Source: Planctomycetaceae bacterium (GTDB lineage Bacteria > Planctomycetota > Planctomycetia > Pirellulales > Pirellulaceae). Taken from it: DNA of 5,756 nt. Positions 1 to 5,328 of this stretch are shown piece after piece. Within the stretch, counting starts at the first letter, position 1. Every line of letters begins with the position of its first letter. Where the stretch lies: positions 8,055-13,810 of the forward strand of contig DMPQ01000157.1 in NCBI GenBank assembly GCA_003455945.1. Reading direction: 5' to 3'. A program made the position numbers and the translations under genes. The notes under the pieces are model-generated. The model was not told the DNA's origin, did not search any database, and saw only the letters and a program-made list of their open reading frames with translations.

Positions 1-1
1 C

Positions 2-1267
2 AGCGAAGGTCGCTCGCCGACGGACAAGCCGGTGGGAGCGGATCGCGCCAAGCCGCCGACGAACGGCTCGCCGGTCCTCGCCGCTCCGCGTCGTTCCGCC
101 GACGACGCTCGACCGAATCGAGACTCGCGCTCTCCGAGTCGAGACGCTGACGACGAATCGGATGACGATGCGCCGGCGCGCCGACCGATCGGCGATACCG
201 ACCCCACCGAGTTGACGCCCGACGACGATGCCGAATCGTCGGTGGGGAGCGAGCCGGAACTGAGCTACGAGTTTCTGGGCGCACCGGTACCGCGCGAGCG
301 TCTGGATGATCTTCGCCAGCGCGTCCGTCGCACGCTGATGCACTATCACCAGCGCCACGAATCGGCGAACGAGTACAGTCCGTGGGGGATCATGCACGCG
401 CTGATCGCCTACGGCGTCGACACCACGGTCATCGCCGACGGCAAGAAGGTGAACGCCATCGGTTGGCTTGCCTGGAACGGTCGCTGCCGCGGCCAGCAGC
501 TGATGGCCAGCCGCAACGGCGAGCTCGTCATGAACGTCGGCCCCGGTCTCCAGGGGCACGAAGGGCAGTTCCTGGCGATGTTGGCTCAGTCGTACGTGCC
601 GGCCGATTACGAGCTGCGGATCGGCAATCTGCGACTGACGGTGCAGGACCTGATCGAATACGAGCAGCGGACCTGCCGGCCGAAGACCGAGCTGACGTTC
701 AAGCTCATCGCGTTCGCGCACTACTTGCCGAGCGACGCGAGCTGGAAGTCGGACGACGGTCAGGATTGGACGATCGAACGGCTGATCCGCGAAGAGATCG
801 ATCAGCCGGTGATCGGGGCGGCATGCGGTGGGACACATCGTCTGATGGGGCTGTCGTATGCCATCCGCTATCGCCGTTCGGAAGGGAAGTCGATCGACGG
901 CGAATGGGCTCGCGCCGCCCGGTATGTCAACGACTTTCAGCAGCATGCCATCGGGCTGCGCAACCCGGACGGCAGCTTCTCGACCAAGTGGCTCGAACGC
1001 CGCGAGGCGCGGGATGACGATCAGCGACGGATCCAGACGACCGGCCACATTCTCGAATGGCTCGTCTACTCCCTTCCCGAGGAACAGCTGCGTTCGCCCG
1101 AGGTGGTTCGCACCGTCGGCTATCTGAACGACCTGCTCTGGAACGAGCGATCGACCAAGTGGGAGATCGGTCCCAAGGGGCACGCGCTCCACGCGCTCAA
1201 CCTGTACGATCAGCGCGTCTTCGGAGCGCGGATCGGCCAAGGGGGCCCGCGACTGGAATGGCGCTGA
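2..1267 (+). CDS. Hypothetical protein, helical toroid-like C-terminal domain, 5' end outside window
   Basis: I do not recognise a named family. The frame is open to the left edge, so the true start probably lies upstream; the GTG at 32 is only the first start-like codon inside the window (411 residues from there, used for numbering). Residues 1-78 are rich in Asp, Arg, Pro and Ser and look disordered. From about residue 79 the protein becomes ordered and mostly helical. Several helices carry spaced aromatic, His and Gly residues: SPWGIMHALIAYG (116-128), KTELTFKLIAFAHYL (218-232), GGTHRLMGLSYAIRYRR (266-282), TTGHILEWLVYSLP (336-349) and GHALHALNLYDQR (383-395). The stretch LRNPDGSFSTKWL (309-321) resembles the DGS turns of alpha/alpha-toroid proteins such as terpenoid cyclases and prenyltransferases. 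A toroid fold is inferred, and no enzyme activity can be assigned. No signal peptide can be judged because the N-terminus is missing. Planctomycete genomes carry similar proteins annotated as hypothetical. Confidence 0.75.
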   Translation, partial: SEGRSPTDKPVGADRAKPPTNGSPVLAAPRRSADDARPNRDSRSPSRDADDESDDDAPARRPIGDTDPTELTPDDDAESSVGSEPELSYEFLGAPVPRERLDDLRQRVRRTLMHYHQRHESANEYSPWGIMHALIAYGVDTTVIADGKKVNAIGWLAWNGRCRGQQLMASRNGELVMNVGPGLQGHEGQFLAMLAQSYVPADYELRIGNLRLTVQDLIEYEQRTCRPKTELTFKLIAFAHYLPSDASWKSDDGQDWTIERLIREEIDQPVIGAACGGTHRLMGLSYAIRYRRSEGKSIDGEWARAARYVNDFQQHAIGLRNPDGSFSTKWLERREARDDDQRRIQTTGHILEWLVYSLPEEQLRSPEVVRTVGYLNDLLWNERSTKWEIGPKGHALHALNLYDQRVFGARIGQGGPRLEWR

Positions 1268-1290
1268 TCTCGCCGCGGAGCCGGCAAGCC

Positions 1291-1322
1291 GGGTTCGATG
1301 CCGAGCGTCCGGTGGCGAACCC
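1291..1322 (+). terminator. Candidate hairpin terminator after the upstream gene
   Basis: A perfect 7-bp inverted repeat, GGGTTCG (1291-1297) and CGAACCC (1316-1322), encloses an 18-base loop that starts 23 bases after the stop codon. A second small stem, CGGCG-AAC-CGCCG (1334-1346), follows. Neither is followed by a T run, so this is not a textbook intrinsic terminator. The position at a gene end before a candidate promoter is the main support. Confidence 0.3.
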
Positions 1323-1483
1323 TCCGCGATCGTCGGCGAACCGCCGATCGGCAGGCGTCGTACCGGCAGGACACTTGGTGCGACGCGGCGATGCGCGATC
1401 GTTTGCGGTGGTCGATCGATCGGAGCGGACCCCCGCTTTTCGGCTCGCCGCGAGCTTCCGCGCGATCGACCCGGCGGCCCAGG

Positions 1484-1512
1484 TTGTCGAGACCTCCCGC
1501 ACTCTCTAGGAT
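1484..1512 (+). promoter_or_regulatory. Candidate sigma70-like promoter of the cyclase operon
   Basis: TTGTCG (1484-1489) matches the -35 consensus at 4 of 6 positions. TAGGAT (1507-1512) matches the -10 consensus at 4 of 6, with an exact 17-base spacer. The -10 sits inside CTAGGAT, and CTAG occurs only one other time in the window, at the matching position of the lysS promoter candidate. Transcription would start near 1519, giving a leader of about 155 bases before the ATG at 1675. Confidence 0.45.
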
Positions 1513-1551
1513 GCTGCCACCTCGGCCGTTTTCGGGAGGAGCTTCGGCAGT

Positions 1552-1567
1552 CTTCGGCAAGCTGCCG
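1552..1567 (+). repeat. Small hairpin with a T-rich tail in the cyclase leader
   Basis: CGGCA (1555-1559), loop AGC and TGCCG (1563-1567) form a 5-bp stem followed by TTCTTT. CTTCGGCA occurs twice in tandem at 1542-1549 and 1552-1559, so the left arm is duplicated. It sits between the candidate promoter and the cyclase start. It is too short to call an attenuator with confidence. Confidence 0.25.
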
Positions 1568-1603
1568 TTCTTTCGCTCCGCTCCCGCAATCGACGGCGGC
1601 AGC

Positions 1604-1640
1604 GGTCGGGGTTCTCGGTCCGACCTTGCGCGCAGGTCGG
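1604..1640 (+). promoter_or_regulatory. Two mutually exclusive hairpins in the cyclase leader
   Basis: GGTCGG (1604-1609) can pair with CCGACC (1620-1625). The same segment, extended as CCGACCT (1620-1626), can pair instead with AGGTCGG (1634-1640), giving a perfect 7-bp stem with a 7-base loop. The two stems share one arm and cannot form together. The downstream stem ends 16 bases before the ribosome binding site. This arrangement is seen directly; a regulatory role in translation or transcription of the cyclase is inferred. In GC-rich DNA such pairs also arise by chance. Confidence 0.35.
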
Positions 1641-1656
1641 CGTCTCGTGCGACATC

Positions 1657-1663
1657 GAGAGGA
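1657..1663 (+). promoter_or_regulatory. Ribosome binding site of the diadenylate cyclase
   Basis: GAGAGGA lies 11 bases upstream of the ATG at 1675 and supports that start over other in-frame candidates. Confidence 0.6.
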
Positions 1664-1674
1664 AGATTCGCGGC

Positions 1675-2640
1675 ATGGCGGCGACGAAGGCGGACGCGAC
1701 CCTGCTGAGATTTGCCCGAGCCGCGGCGACCCTCGCCGCCGGCCGCGATGCCGATGCGCTCCTGTTGCTGCTCGACGATCCGGCTCCATGGGATGACTTG
1801 CTCGCCATCGATCCGCGGCCGCGCATCGTCGTCGCGTCGAGTCATGACGAAGTGCTGGCCGGAGCCGAGAAGCAGGGGATCGCGACGGTCCGCCTGAAGA
1901 TGGCGATGGCCGATGCCGCCGTCAACGAGCGACTGACTCAGGCGCTGCTCGAAAGCGTCGCCGACGAACTGCTCAAGCCGGGAGCGAGCGTCGTCGCGGT
2001 CTACTCCGCTTTCGACGACGAGCTGATCGACTCCCTCTCCGAGATCCGCCTGACCGAGCATCTCGGCCGACTCACCGCTCGCGACCTGCAGCGTCTCGAG
2101 ACGCAGGTGCCGCTCGACACGCTGAAGCTGGTCGTCGATCTGGCGGTCGAGATCGGTCGCGAAGGGCGGGAAGGCAAGCCGGTCGGTGCCCTCTTCGTCG
2201 TCGGCGATCATCGCAAGGTGATGCAGCAGAGTCACGCTGCCTGCTTCGACTTCGTGAAGGGGTATTCGCGGAAGGAACGGAGTCTGTTCGACGCCAAGGT
2301 GCGGGAAGGGATCAAGGAGTTCGCGCAGCTCGACGGTGCCTTCATCGTCGCCTCGGACGGCGTGGTCGAAGCGAGTTGCCGGATCATCGATACCGCTCCG
2401 GTCGAGATCACGCTGACGACCGGCCTCGGGGCTCGGCACTGGGCCGCCGCCGCCATCACTCGGAACACTCATGCCGTCTCGGTAGCGGTCAGCCAGTCCA
2501 GCGGGACCGTCCGCATCTTTCTGAACGGCGAAGTCGTCCTGCGGATCGAACCGCTGCGGCGAGCGATGAAGTGGCGCGAGTTCGACAGCGAGCCGCAGCC
2601 TCAACCGCAGAAGTCCGCCACCTCCGGCAACCCGTCATGA
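1675..2640 (+). CDS. Diadenylate cyclase, DacZ-like (c-di-AMP synthase)
   Basis: The protein has 321 residues. Its C-terminal half is a DAC (DisA_N) domain, the family that joins two ATP into cyclic di-AMP. Visible signatures are VGALFVVGD (170-178), the catalytic DGA motif at D220-G221-A222 within LDGAFIVASDGVVEAS, and GLGARHWAAAAIT (250-262), the position of the RHR motif. In this protein the third residue of RHR is Trp256. The domain closes with VSQSSGTVRIF (272-282). Residues about 1-150 form an alpha/beta domain (ALLLLLDDPAPW, PRIVVASSHDEV, GASVVAVYSAF) like the pyruvate-kinase-C-like domain in front of the DAC domain in archaeal DacZ proteins. No membrane helices as in CdaA and no DisA DNA-binding C-terminus are present, so it should be cytosolic. 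The start at 1675 is backed by GAGAGGA. The gene is first in an operon and overlaps the next by ATGA. The cyclase family call is strong; the DacZ-type subclass rests on recalled layout. Confidence 0.88.
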   Translation: MAATKADATLLRFARAAATLAAGRDADALLLLLDDPAPWDDLLAIDPRPRIVVASSHDEVLAGAEKQGIATVRLKMAMADAAVNERLTQALLESVADELLKPGASVVAVYSAFDDELIDSLSEIRLTEHLGRLTARDLQRLETQVPLDTLKLVVDLAVEIGREGREGKPVGALFVVGDHRKVMQQSHAACFDFVKGYSRKERSLFDAKVREGIKEFAQLDGAFIVASDGVVEASCRIIDTAPVEITLTTGLGARHWAAAAITRNTHAVSVAVSQSSGTVRIFLNGEVVLRIEPLRRAMKWREFDSEPQPQPQKSATSGNPS

Positions 2641-3146
2641 ACCTCGACGCGCCTCTGCAGATCTCGCCGGTCGATCTCGCCCGAGACGACGATGCCCGAG
2701 CGGTCGTCGAACTGCTCGACGACTATTCCCGCACCGAGTTCGGCGCCGGGGCTCCGCTCGCGACCGACGTCGCCGCCCGGCTGATCGACGGACTGAAGGG
2801 GATGCCGACCTATCGAGGCTGGATCGCGCGGCTCGACGGACGTCCGGTCGGTCTGGTCAACGCCTTCATCGGCTTCTCGACCTTTCGCGCCGCGCCGCTG
2901 CTGAATCTGCATGACGTTACCGTACGAGCCGAAGCGCGACGCCGAGGCATCGCGCGGCGACTGATCGATCGAGCGATCGCCGAGGCGCGGGCCGAAGGGT
3001 GTTGCCGAGTCACCTTGGAGGTCCGCAGCGACAACCAAGGCGCCGCGACGCTCTATCGGCAACTCGGCTTCGGCTCGCAGGCTCCCGCCGGAATCGACTA
3101 CGAGTTCCTGACCCTCCCGCTCGTCGACGGAGCCGTCGATGGCTGA
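2637..3146 (+). CDS. GNAT-family N-acetyltransferase
   Basis: This 169-residue protein transfers an acyl group, usually acetyl, from coenzyme A to an amine; the substrate cannot be told from sequence. The acetyl-CoA-binding motif A is clear: LHDVTVRAEARRRGIARRLI (91-110), with the R-x-x-G-x-A loop at R101 to A106. Motif B follows as VTLEVRSDNQGAATLYRQLG (125-144), with the usual Asn133, Ala136 and Tyr140 before GF. The fold begins with a helical N-terminal region (ARDDDARAVVELLDDY, 16-30) and a beta pair around YRGWIARLDGRPVGLVNAFI. The ATG at 2637 overlaps the cyclase stop as ATGA and lacks a clear Shine-Dalgarno sequence, so translation is probably coupled. A longer frame upstream within the cyclase gene is a shadow. 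The length matches a single-domain GNAT. A link between acetylation and c-di-AMP is suggested only by the operon. Confidence 0.88.
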   Translation: MNLDAPLQISPVDLARDDDARAVVELLDDYSRTEFGAGAPLATDVAARLIDGLKGMPTYRGWIARLDGRPVGLVNAFIGFSTFRAAPLLNLHDVTVRAEARRRGIARRLIDRAIAEARAEGCCRVTLEVRSDNQGAATLYRQLGFGSQAPAGIDYEFLTLPLVDGAVDG

Positions 3147-3435
3147 ACCCTCGCGACGCGGCGATTCGGACGGCAACGGGAAACGCGAACCGTTCTCGTC
3201 TCAGGAGCGCTCGCTCCTGATCATGGCGCTCGGCACGCTCGGTCTGGTCGTCATCATGGCCGGCGTCTCGGTCGTGACGCTGCTGGCCATCCTCTTTCCG
3301 CCGCCGATTCCCGAAGGGGGCGCAGGGAAGGCGCCGACCGAGGCGTCGAACGACGATCGCCTGGATGTCCCTCTCCCCTCCGACTCGACCCCTGCCGCCG
3401 ACTCGCCGACCTCGGTCGAGACGCCGGGAGCGTGA
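3139..3435 (+). CDS. Small single-pass membrane protein, unknown function
   Basis: This 98-residue protein matches no family I know. Residues 1-24 are polar and charged (RRGDSDGNGKREPFSSQER). Residues about 25-53 form one hydrophobic helix (LLIMALGTLGLVVIMAGVSV, then VTLLAILF), followed by PPPIPEGG and a tail rich in Ser, Thr, Pro, Asp and Ala. There is no lipobox and no cleavage site that convinces, so a membrane anchor with the basic N-terminus inside is the likely topology. The start at 3139 overlaps the end of the GNAT gene by 8 bases, and ACGGAG (3127-3132) sits 6 bases upstream as a ribosome binding site. Open-frame length, overlap and a coherent membrane segment argue that the gene is real. 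It appears to close the cyclase operon. Confidence 0.7.
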   Translation: MAEPSRRGDSDGNGKREPFSSQERSLLIMALGTLGLVVIMAGVSVVTLLAILFPPPIPEGGAGKAPTEASNDDRLDVPLPSDSTPAADSPTSVETPGA

Positions 3436-3441
3436 GTCGAT

Positions 3442-3478
3442 CCGGTGCGGCGTCTCTCCGGGCGACGCGCCGAACCGG
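3442..3478 (+). terminator. GC-rich hairpin at the end of the cyclase operon
   Basis: CCGGT (3442-3446) pairs with ACCGG (3474-3478). After a G-A mismatch, CGG (3448-3450) pairs with CCG (3470-3472). After a 2-base bulge, CGTC (3451-3454) pairs with GACG (3464-3467), leaving a 9-base loop. This gives 12 pairs, starting 6 bases after the stop codon of the small membrane protein and ending just before the candidate lysS promoter. No T run follows, so it may be a weak terminator or a 3'-end stabilising structure. Confidence 0.4.
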
Positions 3479-3480
3479 CA

Positions 3481-3510
3481 AAGACAATCTCCCGTCCCGT
3501 CCACTAGAAT
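3481..3510 (+). promoter_or_regulatory. Candidate sigma70-like promoter of lysS
   Basis: AAGACA (3481-3486) matches the -35 consensus at 4 of 6 positions. TAGAAT (3505-3510) matches the -10 at 5 of 6, with an 18-base spacer. The -10 lies in CTAGAAT, which parallels CTAGGAT upstream of the cyclase gene. A transcript from here would have a leader of roughly 65-70 bases before the lysS ATG. Confidence 0.5.
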
Positions 3511-3584
3511 CCCCGGTTCGCGCCGCCGTTCGGGCGTCGCGTCGAGCCAGTTCCGTTCTCCTTTCGGTCCGCGGGTACGCAGCG

Positions 3585-5150
3585 ATGAACCAGTCTCAGA
3601 CGTCCGAAGACCCTTCGTTCCTCGAAGCGGCCCGCCGCGAGAAGCTCCAGCGGCTCGTCGACCTGGGGCACGATCCGTTCGGGCAGCGATTCGACGATCG
3701 GGAGTCGATCGGAGCGATTCGCGACCGGGTGCATCAGATCCGCTTCGTTTCGCCCGACGGCTGTCGCCATCATCTCCCCGATCCGCTCGTTCCCGAGGCG
3801 TTCCGGGGCTGGCTCGAATCGCAGGGAGCGGGGGAGCTGGTCGGGCCGCAGGTCCGCGCGGCCGGGCGGATCATGCTCCATCGCGACAAGGGAAAGCTCC
3901 ACTTCATCGATATCGAAGACTGGACCGGCCGGATCCAGCTGTTCGTCGGCAAGGCGCAGCTCGGCGAGCAGGATTGGCAGCTTGTCGAGTGCCTTGATCT
4001 GGGGGATCTGATCGGCGTCGACGGCGAGCTGCGGCTGACCAAGACGGGCGAGCTGTCGATCTTCGCGCGCCGGCTGCACTTTCTGACCAAGTCGATCGAG
4101 CCTCCGCCGGCCAAGCACCAAGGGCTGGTCGACCCCGAACTCCGGCAGCGCCAGCGCTACGTCGATCTCGCCTACAACGAAGGGGTTCGCGATCGCTTTC
4201 TGGCTCGGTCCCGGATCGTGCAATCGATCCGGCGGACGCTCGCCGATGACGGGTTCGTCGAGATCGAGGGGCCGACGCTCCATTCCATCGCCGGCGGCGC
4301 CGCGGCTCGCCCCTTCACCACTCATCACAACGCGCTCGACCTGAGTCTGTTCATGCGGATCGCCCTCGAGCTGCATCTGAAGCGGCTGATGGTCGGCGGC
4401 ATGGAGCGGGTCTTCGAGTTGGGGCGGGTCTATCGGAACGAGGGAATCAGTCCGCGTCACAACCCCGAGTTCACGATGCTCGAGGTCTATCAGGCGTACG
4501 GCGACTACCGGAGCATGATGGACCTGACCGAGCGGCTGATCGTCGACGCGATCGTGACGCTCGGTAAGGGATTCGTGCTTCCGTGGGGGGACGTGACGAT
4601 CGACTTCACCCCACCGTTCGCGCGGCGGACGTACGACGAGCTCTTCGGGGAACAGACTGGGGTAGACCCGCAGGACGCGGTTGCGATACGATCCCTGGCC
4701 GAATCGATCGGTCTCGAAACGGCGGGAAAGCACCCCGACGTGGTCAAGAGCGAGGTGTTCGAGGAGCGGGTGGAAGAGGCGTTGATCGGGCCGATCTTCG
4801 TCACCGACTACCCCGCGAGCATCTGCCCGCTGACCAAGCGGAAGCGCGAACGCCCCGAGGTGGCCGAACGATTCGAGCTGTTCGTGCGCGGCATGGAGCT
4901 GGCGAACGCCTACACCGAGCTGAACGACCCGGACCTTCAGGAACGTCTCTTCCGCACCCAGCTGGAAGGGATGCCCGAAGAGGACTCGATGGCTCGCATG
5001 GATCACGACTTCGTGCGGGCGCTGCGGCATGGCATGCCGCCGGCCGGCGGACTCGGGATCGGCATCGATCGCCTGGTGATGCTGCTGACGAACAGCTCGA
5101 CGATCCGCGACGTGATCCTCTTCCCGCTGCTGCGCCCCGAAACGGCGTAG
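3585..5150 (+). CDS. lysS: Lysyl-tRNA synthetase, class II
   Basis: LysS charges tRNA-Lys with lysine using ATP, in the cytosol. The protein has 521 residues, close to the usual 490-510. An N-terminal OB-fold anticodon-binding region includes VRAAGRIMLHRDKGKLHFID (90-109) and TGRIQLFVGK, with LTKTGELSI at 151-159. The class II catalytic core follows: RQRQRYVDLA (187-196), motif 1 ending at Pro230 in EIEGPTLH, the loop IAGGAAARPFTTHHNALDL (235-253), motif 2 RVYRNEGISPRHNPEFTMLE (281-300), and motif 3 GGLGIGIDRL (488-497) with its Arg496. The lysine-site segment GMELANAYTELNDPD is intact. The stretch between the first helix and the OB fold (about 40-90) is longer than in E. coli LysS. I chose ATG 3585 because MNQSQTSEDPSFLEAARREK begins like other LysS proteins. 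An in-frame GTG at 3432 would add 51 Arg- and Ser-rich residues and would overlap the previous stop. No strong Shine-Dalgarno sequence precedes 3585. Confidence 0.96.
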   Translation: MNQSQTSEDPSFLEAARREKLQRLVDLGHDPFGQRFDDRESIGAIRDRVHQIRFVSPDGCRHHLPDPLVPEAFRGWLESQGAGELVGPQVRAAGRIMLHRDKGKLHFIDIEDWTGRIQLFVGKAQLGEQDWQLVECLDLGDLIGVDGELRLTKTGELSIFARRLHFLTKSIEPPPAKHQGLVDPELRQRQRYVDLAYNEGVRDRFLARSRIVQSIRRTLADDGFVEIEGPTLHSIAGGAAARPFTTHHNALDLSLFMRIALELHLKRLMVGGMERVFELGRVYRNEGISPRHNPEFTMLEVYQAYGDYRSMMDLTERLIVDAIVTLGKGFVLPWGDVTIDFTPPFARRTYDELFGEQTGVDPQDAVAIRSLAESIGLETAGKHPDVVKSEVFEERVEEALIGPIFVTDYPASICPLTKRKRERPEVAERFELFVRGMELANAYTELNDPDLQERLFRTQLEGMPEEDSMARMDHDFVRALRHGMPPAGGLGIGIDRLVMLLTNSSTIRDVILFPLLRPETA

Positions 5151-5284
5151 CGACGGCAGCGGACATCGGGCGGAACGACGGCGCATCGCGTCTCGCGAGG
5201 ATCAGTCTCGTCGAGCCGGTCGATGCGCGCAGGAGGTCGCGGCACCGCACGGAGCGAGGACGCTTCCCGGCCGCGACCGACGAT

Positions 5285-5306
5285 CCTTCCGGACCGGTAC
5301 GGAAGG
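5285..5306 (+). repeat. Inverted repeat in the permease leader
   Basis: CCTTCCG (5285-5291) and CGGAAGG (5300-5306) are perfect 7-bp arms around an 8-base loop, ending 22 bases before the ATG. The right arm holds a purine-rich GGAAGG, but the nearer GGAG at 5320-5323 stays free. A role in translation control is possible and untested. Confidence 0.35.
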
Positions 5307-5319
5307 GACGCAAGCCGAT

Positions 5320-5323
5320 GGAG
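5320..5323 (+). promoter_or_regulatory. Ribosome binding site of the permease frame
   Basis: GGAG ends 5 bases before the ATG at 5329. It fixes that ATG rather than the out-of-frame ATG at 5318. Confidence 0.5.
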
Positions 5324-5328
5324 CGGCC

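Larger units (their letters stand above)
1268..1674. other. 407-base intergenic region: hairpins, candidate promoter, structured leader
   Basis: No frame here looks like a real protein; the open frames that cross it are Arg-, Ser- and Pro-rich shadows of GC-rich DNA. The first part, after the upstream stop codon, holds GC-rich inverted repeats. A sigma70-like promoter lies at 1484-1512. The rest, about 160 bases, would be the untranslated leader of the diadenylate cyclase gene and contains several inverted repeats, listed separately. I saw no match to a riboswitch class I could defend, including the ydaO-type c-di-AMP riboswitch. Confidence 0.6.
5151..5328. other. 178-base gap between lysS and the permease frame
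   Basis: I see no gene here, no T-tailed terminator and no promoter like the two CTAG-containing ones. A 5-bp stem TCGCG-TCT-CGCGA lies at 5186-5198, and AGGAGG at 5231-5236 has no start codon at a useful distance. The absence of a promoter suggests that the permease is read through from lysS. Confidence 0.4.

Noticed and set aside
1504..1674. c-di-AMP (ydaO-type) riboswitch in the cyclase leader
   Set aside because: It is tempting from context, but I cannot identify the conserved core of that riboswitch. Only the simple competing hairpins are supported.
1298..1708. Open frame of 136 residues in the intergenic region
   Set aside because: It has mostly Arg, Ser, Pro and Ala with no ordered pattern, and overlaps the cyclase start and its leader structures.
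1210..2604. 464-residue open frame on the minus strand across the cyclase gene
   Set aside because: It covers the antisense of the cyclase and the non-coding gap, is very rich in Arg, Asp and Gly, and shows no motif. The + strand gene has clear catalytic signatures.
2376..2636. Longer GNAT frame starting inside the cyclase gene
   Set aside because: The extra 87 residues are out-of-frame cyclase sequence with shadow composition. The ATGA overlap start at 2637 gives a normal GNAT length.
3432..3584. GTG at 3432 as the lysS start, overlapping the previous stop as GTGA
   Set aside because: The 51 added residues are Arg- and Ser-rich and unlike LysS N-termini. The stretch also holds a hairpin and a good promoter candidate, so it is better read as non-coding.
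3504..5186. 560-residue open frame on the minus strand across lysS
   Set aside because: It is the antisense shadow of a certain lysS gene. Long antisense frames are common in GC-rich DNA, and the translation shows no recognisable domain.
5186..5198. TCGCG-TCT-CGCGA hairpin after lysS as a terminator
   Set aside because: The stem has only 5 bp and no T run follows. This is expected by chance at this base composition.
5231..5236. AGGAGG, a strong Shine-Dalgarno-like site
   Set aside because: No ATG, GTG or TTG lies 4-12 bases downstream, so no small gene can be attached to it.
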